From NCBI GenBank assembly GCA_002105175.1, contig MCGE01000003.1:186001-250000 (forward strand): DNA of 64,000 nucleotides, written 5' to 3'. Below, piece after piece: positions 1 through 11,396 of the stretch (positions within the stretch are counted from its first letter, which is position 1; each line of letters starts with the position of its first letter). Origin of the DNA: Absidia repens. Taxonomy: Eukaryota > Mucoromycota > Mucoromycetes > Mucorales > Cunninghamellaceae. The position numbers were made by a program, and so were the translations under genes. Under the pieces are notes generated by a model, which was given only the letters and a program-made list of their open reading frames with translations, had not been told where the DNA came from and searched no databases.

Positions 1-516
1 AGTGGTGGGGTTTCTCGAAAGTTTTTAAGAAATGACCGTGGTGGTCCGTGAATATAGAATAACGAAAGAAGCACAAAAAGAGAAGCAGCGATGAGCGCAG
101 ATAAATATGATGGTGGAAGTGCGCCGGAAGGTATCAAGTTTGGTTGCATAAATATTTCCTTTTTTTTCCGGGGAAACGTTATTGCCAAGTAAAAAAAAAA
201 AAAAGGCAATTTCCCTGAACATTTTTTTTTTTTTTTTACCTTACCGAACTGCCTCGTAAATTATCCGTAGAAAAAGCACTTCATATCAAAAGACCGTATC
301 GTATCATACAATAAGCACCAGTATGTATATGATATCATTTAACAGTACCTGAGACTTTGATGACTTTTTACTGGACAAAAATAGGTTACTGAAAATTATA
401 CTGAGACATCAATGAAAGAGGTTGGGACTGGTTTTCGATCTCACAACGAGCGGATGTTCAAACCCCCAAATTCTGGCCCTTTTTTCATTTTTATTTTTTG
501 TTTTTTAAATACAATC
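1..516. other. 5' flank of the zinc-finger gene
   Basis: AT-rich non-coding sequence with T and A homopolymers (about 190-240). No TATA box or conserved site could be placed with confidence. A short minus-strand open frame at 25-222 has no recognisable domain and is not called. The region probably holds the promoter and leader of the plus-strand gene that starts at 517. Confidence 0.4.
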
Positions 517-1679
517 ATGGCAGATATGATGACTATACCTCAACCTCGTGAAGAAGAACTATATTGCTATTGGAAGGATTGTTTACGTCCCTTTCCAGAT
601 CATGATGCTTTGAGCCATCACTTATCTGAAGGTACAGCGTTTTTACTATTATTAGTACTATCCACTTGCAAATTTGAACTAAAAGCACTAACAACAAATA
701 TCTGAATAATATCTTTAGATCACATAGGCTGGAAAAAGCGGGAATATTGTTGTGAGTGGACCAATTGTTCGCGGAAAGGCGTCAAGTGCCATAACAGATT
801 CGCACTTGTAATGCACTTGCGCATACATACGCAAGAAAAACCTTTTGAATGTAATATTGATGGATGCAACATGAAGTAAGTAGAGTACCTGGAAAATACT
901 CCTATCCTTTATTACTTCAAGTCTCTTAACACTTTTTTATTTTTATTATGACAAGTTTTGGACGTATGGATGCTCTTTCAAGACACAAAAAAACAGAACA
1001 TGGGCTGGACACATCTGTGGATATGGACAAACAAGGCTCCACGACGCAAGATACACCTATCGTCAATATCAAGAAAAGAAAAGGCATTCGTGAAGACTAT
1101 CCTGACAAACAAAAGCGTGGAAAGTCAGATACTGGACGAGAACAGCATATAAGTGATCTAGGCGAGTCTGAAGATACGGACGCATATGATACGACGACAA
1201 CGACTTCTGAAGTGCCACCAGCACATACCCAACAACTACAACAACAGCAACAACAGCAACAGAAACAGCAACAGCAACAGCAGCAAAAAAACCAGCAGCA
1301 TACAACCTCCTCGTCTTCTTCCTCTGGGATGACTCCTCAACATAAATACAAGATTACCAAAGCAAAACTGCAGTACATTTTACGGGAAAACGAAATGCTC
1401 AATGATGAATGGTCTTCGTTACAACGGCGACTGGGACGACTACAAACTGAACGAAGAGTACTACTGGATGCATTGATGACGGCAGAAGATGATCAAGAAG
1501 GTGATTTGCTATCTATGGACGAGGAAGATGATGATGGTGGTGATGTAGAAACAGCGTACAGCAACAATCATCATGGTGATACGACCTCGACAAAGAAATC
1601 CGATGTAACTGTAGAAAAATATCCATCGTCGTCCATGGTGGAAACAGGAAAGCTCAATCACAATGGATACATAGCATAA
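517..1679 (+). CDS. C2H2 zinc-finger transcription factor, three fingers, tandem CWCH2 type
   Basis: Three exons, 517-631, 719-875 and 956-1679, join in frame to give 331 aa. The fingers are C17/C22/H35/H40, C50/C55/H71/H75 and C83/C88/H101/H106. The first two contain C-x-W (CYWKDC, CEWTNC), the tandem CWCH2 signature of Zic/Gli/PacC-type proteins. The linker HTQEKPF before finger 3 is typical of DNA-binding C2H2 arrays. Downstream are a Gln-rich tract (about residues 182-205), a predicted coiled coil (about 225-265) and an acidic patch (about 273-290). The family implies a nuclear DNA-binding regulator. The fingers plus C-terminal coil also recall the Iec1-type INO80 subunit of fission yeast, but that link is only a guess. 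The start at 517 is the first ATG leading directly into finger 1. Confidence 0.88.
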
Positions 1680-1917
1680 TAGTTTTAGTTTTATTTTGGA
1701 TGATATTTATCATATTCTTTTCCCATTTTATATTATCCGCTTTTTTTATTTATGACCCTTCACACGTACGCTTACACACATACACACAAAATATTAGTTT
1801 TAGTCGCAATTATCTCTCTCCTTACCCGTCCCCCACTTATACATTGATACACCATCCCTTCTGATTATTTTTATTCCTTTTGTATATCATTTTATTTATT
1901 TCTTGCAAAGAATTGAC

Positions 1918-1923
1918 AATAAA
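1918..1923 (+). terminator. Poly(A) signal of the zinc-finger gene
   Basis: A perfect AATAAA lies about 240 nt after the stop at 1679, in an AT-rich stretch before the convergent gene on the other strand. Confidence 0.5.
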
Positions 1924-2083
1924 AAATCACATCAATCAAAAAACGTTAGTCTAAATTTACTTTTTGTGTGTCAAAAAAAAAAAAAGGGGGGAAGATATTC
2001 ATTTGTCTAGGGAAATGGTGATCGAATGAAAATATTTGACATACTGTATCATAAATTGATAGATAGGTTGACAAGGAAAATGT

Positions 2084-2953
2084 TCACTGGAATAATCTAA
2101 CATCTTTTGGATAGTCTTGATAAGAAGGTGGAGGTAAAGGTAGTAGCTCTTCGGGTTTATATGCGGCAAGAGAGTTCGGTTGTACCCAGTTCGTCATTGG
2201 ATTGTGTCCTAATGGTGATGATAATGGCAATAGTAATGAAGAGAAACGGGTGTGATGGTGCTGTTGTTGCCTTAGTATATGAGGTAATGATGTTATACTT
2301 ATATCAATGATACTAAGTCTCTGTGTATAGTCACTATTCATGATGGATTCCTGCTGCCAGTTTTGTGCTACAATCAATAGAGTAATTATAGTGTCTAGAC
2401 AAGTAGCTTATGTTTTGACAGATATTTCATACCTTGTCTTTGGTTGGTTTGACGACGTCTTCTTATGGCCAAATAAAAGGTAAGTATTAGTAAAAATATA
2501 CAGATCGCAACTAGTGCGTAAAAAGCGTAGTCCATATAGTCACGGTAAAAAGGGGCGGAGTAGATAATGGAAGTTTCTGGTCTCTGGTACTGGAGAATAT
2601 CAAAAGAGAAACATGAAAAACAGAAGGAAATTAGAGGAGGGAGGGAGTAGAAACTTGTAAAGAAACAATTAAACAAAATGGATGGAAACTGGCTTGCATG
2701 TAATAAATATATGCAAAATTATACACTGACACGACGACGATTTGAACTACCGATAACCAAGATTCTGGACCTCGGTCTTCCTTTTACTAGTTCAGATGGA
2801 AACAGTTGAACTTGTGTGGTCTCGATCGAGTCCTACTCATCCTATCCGAACCGTTATTGGAAAAATAAAAAATTCAATTCAAACAAACGCAATTAAGATC
2901 AATATTCCCACCACAGAAGATGTGATATAATCAAAAGATGATTTTTTGAGCAT
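2084..2953 (-). CDS. Single-pass membrane protein with C-terminal PPxY motif
   Basis: Model of four exons on the minus strand: 2953-2885, 2832-2731, 2589-2433 and 2367-2084, giving 203 aa. The N-terminus MLKKSSFDY followed by a hydrophobic stretch looks like a signal peptide or anchor. A clear transmembrane helix (YAFYALVAICIFLLILTFYL, about residues 71-90) is followed by RRRR, which places the C-terminus in the cytosol. The tail ends in PPPSYQDYP, a PPxY motif that binds WW domains of Rsp5/Nedd4 ubiquitin ligases. This layout resembles fungal Rsp5 adaptors such as the RCR family, but no RCR signature is certain. The first two donors (GTTTGA, GTCAGT) are weak, so the first 57 residues are less secure than the rest. 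A 43-nt A tract lies just upstream of the ATG. Confidence 0.65.
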
Positions 2954-2959
2954 TTTCGC

Positions 2960-2960
<1 letters not shown>

Positions 2961-3003
<43 letters not shown>
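2961..3003. repeat. A43 homopolymer
   Basis: Forty-three consecutive A on the plus strand (T on the coding strand of the PPxY gene), 8 nt upstream of its proposed ATG. Long pure A/T tracts next to genes recur throughout the window. Confidence 0.9.
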
Positions 3004-3005
<2 letters not shown>

Positions 3006-3363
3006 AACGCAAATAAAATTGTACAGCGCAATATTGTTCCAGCTTTTAGTTTAATGGTTCATGATAGTGATAGCGTTTTTTACAAATGATACTAGTGTTT
3101 ATACTGTAGTAGAGTACAGTAGATCATACATACACAAAAATAAAATAGAAGATAAAGATTAGGCTTTTATTATGAATATATATACAAGATAAAAAAAGAA
3201 GGTTAAGTGGGGAAGGGTAGCGAGGTGGTATGATCAGGGAAAATATAAGAGTAAAAACAATATGAAATGCAGTAAGCAGTAATAAAGGAAACGGTAATAA
3301 CAATAACAATAACACTAACACTAATGATAATAATGTTCGTAACCAATAGTCGGGATACTATAG

Positions 3364-4030
3364 CTAAACCTCTTCAAACTCAACATCCTCGTCGTCATCG
3401 TCATCGTCACCGCCAATATGTTCGATATCTTGAGTGGTTCTGTTCAAGGACGAAGAAGTTGCATCCGCGTTTCCATCAGATTCTTTGGTTGAAGTAGCAG
3501 TATCAGTAGTCGCAGTAACGGTTGTAGTGACGGAAGGTGCGTTCAATATATCAAGGCTTTTTTGTTCTAGTTTAGGGAGTATTTTCATCCAGTTATTCAT
3601 CTGATCCATGTACTTTTCGATTGTTGTCTGCTTGATATCAATATCGCGTTTCAATAAGGTGATAGACTACTCAAAAAAAAAAAAAAGGTGAGCTAATTTT
3701 TAAAAAGGCCATTCTCTAGGGGAAGAATTTACCTCTGTCACTGACAGAGACTTGTCTTGCATACATTCCAACCGAATGCCATTGAGTTGATATTCCAGAT
3801 CAAGAATAGTAGATTTCAAACACGTAATATCTGAAGTACCTAGTAACAAATATATTGGTTAAGAGGGGAAGAGATGTTGATAACAGGAGGGTAAATGATA
3901 TACTTAAGTGGTCTAACATACCTTTATCTTCGGTGGCCCTTGTCATGGGGTCACTTAAAGCATTGTCTAAGCATTGATCAAACGCTTTTGATAGTTGTTC
4001 AACAAGTTGGTTCAATTCAGGATTTGCCAT
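3364..4030 (-). CDS. Probable Mediator subunit, Med28-like
   Basis: Three exons, 4030-3922, 3839-3733 and 3666-3364, give 172 aa with phases that close. The N-terminus (MANPELNQLVEQLSKAFDQC) and the central helical segment with IEKYMDQMNNWMKILPKL match the order and spacing of Med28: an N-terminal amphipathic helix, then a long coiled coil ending in a Q/KhxxWxxhL segment. The length is close to human Med28 (178 aa). The C-terminus is Ser/Thr-rich and ends in an acidic run DDDDDDEDVEFEEV. Mediator relays signals from activators to RNA polymerase II in the nucleus. The assignment rests on remembered family pattern without a profile search; another coiled-coil complex subunit is possible. Confidence 0.6.
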
Positions 4031-4160
4031 TAAAAAAAAAAATGAAGCGGGGAAAAGGGAAAAAAAAGGTGGCCGACTTTCTATATTTTTTCTCAGCCAC
4101 TGTGCTTGAAATTTCTTTTTCACTTTTTTTTTCCTTTCCTTCCCTCAATATAAAAATATC
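4031..4160. promoter_or_regulatory. Shared 130-bp bidirectional promoter
   Basis: The Med28-like gene (minus, ATG at 4030) and the Ebp2-like gene (plus, ATG at 4161) are head to head with only 130 bp between start codons. Both leaders and both promoters must fit here, so the genes may be co-expressed. The sequence is A/T-tract rich; no specific factor site is recognised. Confidence 0.55.
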
Positions 4161-5241
4161 ATGTCAGAAACACCCACCAAACACAACGCTATATTTATTC
4201 AACCAAAATTAGCAGCAGAAACGAATTCTTCTTCCAGTGATGTAAAAGAATCTCAATGGATGCCATTGGAAGATCTCAATGAAAGTGATATTGACGACGA
4301 TGATGGTGATATCATTATTGAACAGCGTCTTCTGGTCAACAATGAAGTAAGTATTATTATATTCAGTATTGATTAAAAACTAATCCTTTTATTTGAATAG
4401 TCTGCTTTAAAACGATTAACTGGATCAATTCGACTTGTTGATTACCCTCTTATCGAAACCCTCAGTTTTACAGCCAAAGAAGCCATATCGTTGAACGACG
4501 TGTATGATGATTTGGAACGGGAATCTGCTTTTGAGAGGCAAGCTCTGGAAGCTGCGCTGATGGCCAGAAAAGTGTGTAAAGAAGCCAAGGTACCTTTTGC
4601 CAATAGAGCTGAATACCGTGACTATACCAAGGTAAATAGAAAATGAAATATTGTATGAAATTAGAAAACTAATCGTAGTGCTTTGGGTTTCGGGTTTTGG
4701 TACATGTAGGATAGTAGTACAGTGAAGGAAAACAACAAAAAGTCTCGAAATATGGAATCAGAACAGATTAAATTAATGAAACGAAGTAAGTTTTGCAATG
4801 GAGTTTTGTTTAAACTATACCTCACTTCTAGTACTCACAGACCTTTTCTTTTTATATATATAAAAAAAACCAGAACGAAATGATGCTGATGCGGATGATA
4901 CCATTGTGGATAACGATTTTGATTTGGAGGACTATGACGACAATACAGTGAAATCCAAAAAGGGTATGGGTTCTTATTTACGACAAAATCGATCTAGAGG
5001 GTAAGCACAATAATGATAATAATTGGTATAAGCAGGAAGAAGGGTGAGACTGATCTGTGTCCCTTTGGTTTTTTTTTTTTCCTGTTAATAGATGACTAGT
5101 TCTCGTGGTGGAAAAGGGAAGACAATGGGTAACAAATTTCAAGGGGCCCAACATGGGAAAGGTGGTAACCAAAAGGTGACCAAAAAAGCATCTTACCGAC
5201 CTGGCAAAGCGAAGCGGCAGTCTCTTAGAAATAGAAAATAA
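4161..5241 (+). CDS. EBP2: Ebp2-like rRNA-processing protein, short form
   Basis: Five exons, 4161-4346, 4401-4631, 4710-4785, 4874-5000 and 5100-5241, give 253 aa in one frame. The segment DDLERESAFERQAL through KVPFANRAEYRDY (about residues 90-138) matches the Ebp2 core (DDLxRExxFYxQAL, GVPFxRPxDYxxEM). The C-terminus is basic and ends RPGKAKRQSLRNRK, like the RPGKxxRxxxxNR end of Ebp2. Ebp2 works in the nucleolus in 27S pre-rRNA processing and 60S assembly. The protein is short (yeast Ebp2 is about 427 aa). The Lys/Glu-rich coil that normally follows the core is nearly absent and only an acidic linker remains. It shares its promoter with the Med28-like gene. Confidence 0.65.
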
Positions 5242-5899
5242 AATCAGCACTCCCCCCTTCTCACATTTAGCTTTGTTATTATTATTCTCATTATTATTCT
5301 CATCTAGTTAGCATTTGTCATCCTTTACATACAATACAATAAACGTTATCATCATTTCAAACACATATAATGTGTACCATATTTTTATTTTTTTGTAAAA
5401 TGTGCTTGGGAAGGGATTTTATTGTCAAAGGACTTGGTGTGAAATCTATAATATATGGGAAATTTAAAATCTGGCATTTATTGAAGTATTATTAATATTT
5501 GCTGCTTTATAGATGGGGGATTGCGATAAGGCTATGCTAGGCAGTGAATAAATAGAATAAAAAGACAGATACAAATCTATATTTTTGTTATTGTGAAATC
5601 AACATTTTGGTGAGTTTGACAGTGACACGAACATGAGTCTGAGTCAAAACCTTCTACACCGCCGATCATTTCCGTTTCTGTTCAAACCAAAAGTTCAAAA
5701 GATAAAAGAGGATTTTATTTTTTTGTGGGATACATACAGATAATATAACCAAATAAACAATATGAATACTAATAAAACTAGACTAAGAAAAGGAGGAGAT
5801 AGAATGACAACATGAAGAAGATAATAAAAAAGGGTAAAGGGGATGTAATGATGTGACCAGCGGCTCGCGCTGAAGTCACATAAAAATGTAAAAATCAAA
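5242..5899. other. Convergent 3' region between the Ebp2-like and 7-TM genes
   Basis: No gene is supported here. An AATAAA at 5338-5343 suits the plus-strand Ebp2-like transcript. The rest is AT-rich and probably holds the 3' untranslated regions of both convergent genes. Confidence 0.5.
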
Positions 5900-6951
5900 C
5901 TAAGCCTTGGAAGTCAGTTCGGTTAGCACCACAACTTCTTGATGTTGCTTGATTTCCAGTTTGAGAGGTTTTTCATTACTGTTTTGTTCTGGTAAAACAC
6001 GGTCCATAAATTGAGTTTCGGCAGGATGAGTGGTAACCCAATGGACAACACAAGAGACAATGGTGACATCCTGTTATAATAGAAAAACGATATGAGAATT
6101 TTTTTATAAGTTTGTGGAACAATATTTTATGTAGCTTTTCGCAGGTAGGTTTTTTTTTTTTTTTTTATAACATACCAAAGTAGTAACACAAGTAGCGATC
6201 AATCCTCGAAGACCATCTTGATAAGCGACAGTAAGGCCATATTTGACAAGAGAAGTGACTAGAACAGTGATGCCAATGATGATGTTTCGACCTGTAGTGA
6301 TACTGACAGCCACGGCGTGCTGAGAGGCAAGTTGAGCAGGGCTAGGCATAAAGTGAAGCTTTGCAAACATGCCGGTAAACATGAGAATGATAAAGACATC
6401 ATAGCTGAGCACAGTGATAGAAGCTGGTAACTGATATCCAATAGAGCAATGATAAGGTGAATCCTGGGCAACATAAATAATACGGTAATAGATCATCAAC
6501 ACCACCAAAGCAATGTACGGCAGTAAGATAATCACATTAAAATTGTACCAAAAAGATCGGAATCGAGATATTTTAGGCATTGAGACGATATATAGCTACC
6601 ATAATAATAAATAAATATGACATGTTACTAAATACCAAGCAATATTAAGGTTTTACTTACTTTTTCAATCCAATAAAGATACAACACAATTTTGGTGATG
6701 GTATAAATCAAAGAAATGTTGAAGAAGGCAATAGAGCAAGAGATAGTATTACCGTTGTTGGTGCTGGTCAACATGCATCCAATCAAAGCAACCGCCCAGG
6801 AACAGAGGTATAATGCCAAAAGTAAGCCACGAATATAATACATACGTCCATCGATGCTTGCGACTTTTCGACCAAAAATAATGGATAAAAGAGTAATACA
6901 CGAGACACTACATACTTCTGCTAAAATTTCATATTCGTCAGGTGAATACAT
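5900..6951 (-). CDS. Seven-transmembrane protein of unknown function
   Basis: Three exons, 6951-6661, 6595-6176 and 6070-5900, all joined in phase 0, give 293 aa. Seven hydrophobic segments are visible: ILAEVCSVSCITLLSIIFG, GLLLALYLCSWAVALIGCML, a long stretch ending IVLYLYW, FNVIILLPYIALVVLMIYY, ITVLSYDVFIILMFTGMFA, NIIIGITVLVTSLVKYG and LIATCVTTLVDVTIVSCVV. The tail is short and cytosol-like. The layout fits an orphan fungal 7-TM protein (receptor-like or transporter-like), but no motif of a named GPCR class was recognised. The 0.87-kb region upstream separates it from TOF1, transcribed the other way. Confidence 0.85.
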
Positions 6952-7581
6952 GATGAAGTATGATGATGTTTTGTTGTTGTTGTCGTTGGTGGTAGTGGCC
7001 GTGCCAGTGGTGCGAATGAATAAAGCCGTGCTTTCTTCTAGTTGGTATTTATATCTCTCAAAGTTGATTCAAAGCTGATAACGATGAAAGGGTGTTATAC
7101 AAAAGGGTAACCAAATGAGAAGAGGACGAGAGTGGGCGGAGGGGGAAGGGAGGGTATTTCAAAGGAAAAAAGAAGTAGAAAAAAAAAAGATTTGAAATTC
7201 AAAAAGATTTGCCACTGATATATATTATATTCTCGAAATTGCACTCCCGCCTTACGTGTCGGTCTTTTTTCAAAAATGGGAATCCTTGATTTACACAGTG
7301 AAAGCATTCACAGACTACTATTTCGTTACCCTTATGATACTATTTTCTTTTCCAATATATAAATAATAAATACTGTAAGTTTATTAATTTGAATTGAGAT
7401 GAAGTATAAATAAAGTGCGGACAGTGATCAAATAAAATCATTAGAAGGGGGAGGAAAAATTCGGAGAGGGGAAGTAACCCAACACACATCCGGAAATTCC
7501 AGTCTTTGGTGAACATGATCATCAAACCCTTGAATCTCTCCTGACCAAAGTCCCACATATACCTCTTTTCTTTTTTTTTTC

Positions 7582-7615
<34 letters not shown>

Positions 7616-7820
7616 ACTGGGCGAGTAATCATATTTTCCTCAGCATGTCAATAGTATTTTCACACATGCCCTTCAATTTTCGGTCACGGATGTTCGAAAG
7701 AACGGTTGTGCTGGAAATATTTGATGTCCGCGACGCGATTTTTTTTTTTTTTTGGAAAAAATAAAATAAAAAATTGAAACATCTTTTTTGTGCCTTTTCT
7801 TTTTGATTTTATCTCTTATT
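6952..7820. other. Divergent intergenic region, 7-TM gene / TOF1
   Basis: No gene found. It contains a long T tract (about 7582-7614) and smaller homopolymers. It must carry the promoters of both divergent genes; no recognisable factor site. Confidence 0.45.
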
Positions 7821-9467
7821 ATGGAAGAAGCAATTTACCCCGAAGATATACAAAAAACTCGACGATTGATCTTATCTACTTGTACTGCCTTGGGCGGATT
7901 TGATAATCTTATCACTGAAGAGGGTGACTTCAAACGAGTCTATTCTGTTGGTGATGAAGCACTAGGTACGTCGAATAAAATACACCATTTGTTACAGGCT
8001 TTAACCCATTCACTCAACTTATTTATTTCATAGCATGTTTGAAAGACTTGAAACGAATCATTCGTGCGGATGAACTATTGACAAGGGATGTCCTTATTGA
8101 ACTCAATGTCCTTGAGACTGATCTCATTCCTATCATGTTGATTAATTCAAAAATGGCCACAGCTACTGCTGAACGCTTTATTCTGGCTTGTGGTAAGTTG
8201 GGCAGTGAATAAACTTTATGCATCTATATACTGACTCATATAACAATGATTTTTTTTATATATCTAGTCGAAATCATTGTCCCACTCACATGGCCTATCC
8301 CCCAAAAACCTGAAGAGATGGATGTCTATCAAGATCCCAATCTACTCCACAGCTACCGAAAACTCAAGCTGAAACTACTTGAAAAAGGTGTATTTGAAGC
8401 TGTCTTGCGTCTATGCGTGAAATCATTACGGATTCCTTATAGGTAACATCAAGGAAAAACTACCAGACTGCATCTTGGATAGCATTGATTGACATTTCTT
8501 TTTAACAATTTAGGGACCGGTCTACCCGAGATCAATCTATCATTCGACTGACACTTTATTTCTGGCGGAATTTGACTGCGATTGTTGATCCAAAGGCAAC
8601 TGTTATAGCCTCTAGTGAACAATATCAATTATCTAAGCTGCAGGTAAAAGATTAGATACATAGGAAAAAAGATTACCATCTAATGATTTCTCTTGATGCT
8701 AATCGAATTTGGTTTAATATCTAATATAGGAACGGCTTTTGATTCGATTCCATGAATCCAATGTATTGGAGTTATTACTGACAATGGCATCTACTGCTGG
8801 TACGACCGACTCTAACGAATGGCATATTATTTTATTGGAAATTGTCTATAACCTTTTGAAATTTTCTGACGCAAAAGAAACTGCATTTACCAAAGAAGAA
8901 AAGGTAACCCAATATCCATTTTATAATAAATAAAATGCCTGACCTGATTTTCATTTTACTTATTCATAGGACAAAAGTGCAACCAAACCAGCGACGTCCA
9001 ACAAGTTATCGGCATTACTCGAATCAGAAAACAATAATAAACGACGCAAGCTGCAAAGTGCTCCATCGCGACACAACCGATTTGGTGGGGCATATACTTT
9101 GGAAGGATGGGTAATGCTAACAGTCAATTGAAAAATTCATGGTCAAGACACTCAATAACGATTTATATGTATATATATTAATGAATAGGATGGATCGAAA
9201 TTGGTCACTCATAAACAGAGTGGTGGATATGCTCCTCTTGATCAACTTATCAGCTTGCAAAAGAAAAACCGGGCTGGTCTGAAACGGAAACAAATCGTAA
9301 ATCACATCAAAAATAAATCTTCTCAATATTTCAGTATACTGAGTGTTTTTTTTTTCTGTATTAGGATGAAATTGGAACTTACAGTAGCTATGAAGATCCG
9401 ACAGCTCTGCTTTATTTGAAACGATTTGGTCTCTCTTTCTGGAATCATGCTTTAATCGTAAGTTACT

Positions 9468-9530
<63 letters not shown>

Positions 9531-10668
9531 CCATCAACTTTGGATACTTACGATCCTCTTTTTATTTGAACAATAGCATTCTACCTGTCGATACTAAAGG
9601 ATATGCAACGTGAAGACAAATCCATTGTTGAACAAGATTATGCTCGATTCTACTATACTCAGGGATGGTTTTTGGAATTGTTTATGTATGAATACTCGAC
9701 GGTGAAAGCAAAGCAGCGGGAACAAGAAAAACAAAATCAAGAGGCGGCAAAAGACCAACTCATTTTACCAAATCGATCACAACAACAGAGCCTTGACTCA
9801 ACGAACAATGCACGAACTGCGTCCTCGGATGAATCACCTCCATTGGGGAAAGCCAGGGATGACATTACAACGACAACGACGACGAATCAGAAGGAATCAA
9901 CGATGCAGGATGAAAACGTATCTACATTAGATTACGATTTGATTGCGAACGCGATGGATTTGGGTATGTTCTGGGCTTGTATGCGCCGTATTAGAATTTG
10001 TATCGATGGCAAGGTAATAAAAACTAAAAAAAAAAAGACAATTAGGAGTATTCACAGTCATCAATTAGATGGCATTGACCAACTTACTTTTTTTATCTAA
10101 CTTATTCTATAGCTTTGGTTTGATGTGCAAGTGACGGCTGACTGTTTGCGACGATTGGTAAGTGACCAAAATGGATTGGAAGGATGAGCAAATTGGTGAC
10201 TGACCTTTTTTTTTATACACAGCTGGCTATACTTGGTATAATGGGTCGGTCACCTGAATCAGAATATCGTGATGTGGCGGAATATATTCAGAGTAATATA
10301 TATCATGAACAATCTACACTAGACATATTCCCTGATCTCATTAGAACCTACAGTAATCAGTCCTTTGGGTAAGAAAGAAAAAATGATGTACGAAATCCTA
10401 GGAAGAGATCTCAATTATCAATGCCTTTTTACATTTTGGATATCAGGTATATTGCTACGACAATGAAGCTTATTCATACCATGTTAAAAATGTTGGAACA
10501 ATATTGCAAGAAACAGCAAGTTACTTTTGTCCGAAAAAAGAAACCACAGCGAAAATTGAAAGCAAAGTCATCAGGTAAATCAAGTCGAATGAAAGCAAAT
10601 ATGGATTTATGGTTAATAGTTATTTTACTCATATGGAATTGTTTTGTTTCTTTATTCCTCTGTTTTTT

Positions 10669-10703
<35 letters not shown>

Positions 10704-11396
10704 CTACACATCAAGATACTTCTGGTCCTGCCGATAAAGAAATGGATGCTGATGATTCTGACGGCTCTCAAACTGAAGAAGATCGTGATCGTGAAATCGC
10801 CTATCGTGAACATGTGTTCTCGTTCGAGTCGTTTGAAAAGGTAAACTAAAAAGAAATAATGGAGGTAAAAATAATAATATATGATGTATGATTTAACAAA
10901 ATACCCCGCATTTTATTATTATTACTATTATAGCGATTTGCAACGTATGATTTTGTCCGTGTAAGCTGTATACTATTAGAAGAATATCAATATTTGCAAC
11001 CTGAAGTATTACATGCTATTACCAACGTATTCCACCGTATTATGGTCAAAACAAAAGTTGAACATCTATTTTGGAAGGTAATGCGCTCTAGATGTAGGGA
11101 AGGGGAAGAGGTATCTCCAAGCGTAATAACTAACGTATCTTTTTTTAAAAACAAAATAAAAAACAACACCTTCAACCAACCAGTTGCCTACATTGGAACT
11201 CTTCAATCGAATCCTACAAGACCGTGCTTATATCCCCAAATCGGTGGCGTTCGATGAACTTGTGCGATTTATCCGCTATGTCGTCCGTCAATTCTTCAAG
11301 AAAGCGGAAACATATCCTTTGTTATTCATAGAAATATTATTCAAGATTGAACCCTGTCGTATAGTACAAAACAAAAATCCATCCATTACCGAATAG
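7821..11396 (+). CDS. TOF1: Tof1/Swi1/Timeless, replication fork protection subunit
   Basis: Fifteen exons (7821-7965, 8034-8192, 8268-8442, 8514-8643, 8730-8903, 8970-9110, 9189-9296, 9365-9461, 9577-10013, 10113-10157, 10223-10368, 10447-10574, 10716-10840, 10934-11077, 11184-11396) give 788 aa. The N-terminal half is the Timeless domain: LRxCxxLGGFDNL-type start, ELNVLETDLIPIML, then ILACVEIIVPLTWPIPQ, a NLTAI segment and YEDPTALLYLKRFGLSFW. Tof1 binds Csm3/Tipin, travels with the replisome, and supports fork pausing, checkpoint signalling and cohesion. The protein stops soon after the conserved HAITNVFHRI...LFFKIEP region, so it is shorter than most homologues (about 1,000-1,200 aa) and seems to lack their C-terminal extension. 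The exon 8/9 junction needs a weak donor (A|GTTACT at 9462); the stronger GTAAGT at 9458 breaks the frame. Confidence 0.9.
9471..9523 (+). repeat. (TC)n microsatellite in a TOF1 intron
   Basis: About 26 uninterrupted TC repeats lie in intron 8 of TOF1, between donor and acceptor. They form an extreme polypyrimidine tract on the transcribed strand. Confidence 0.95.
10673..10702 (+). repeat. (TG)n microsatellite in a TOF1 intron
   Basis: About 15 TG repeats inside intron 12 of TOF1 (10575-10715), close to the acceptor at 10715. Confidence 0.95.

Noticed and set aside
2703..2760. tRNA-like B box (AGTTCAAATC) on the minus strand
   Set aside because: The T-arm stem does not pair and no A box or acceptor stem fits. 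The sequence reads well as an exon of the PPxY gene.
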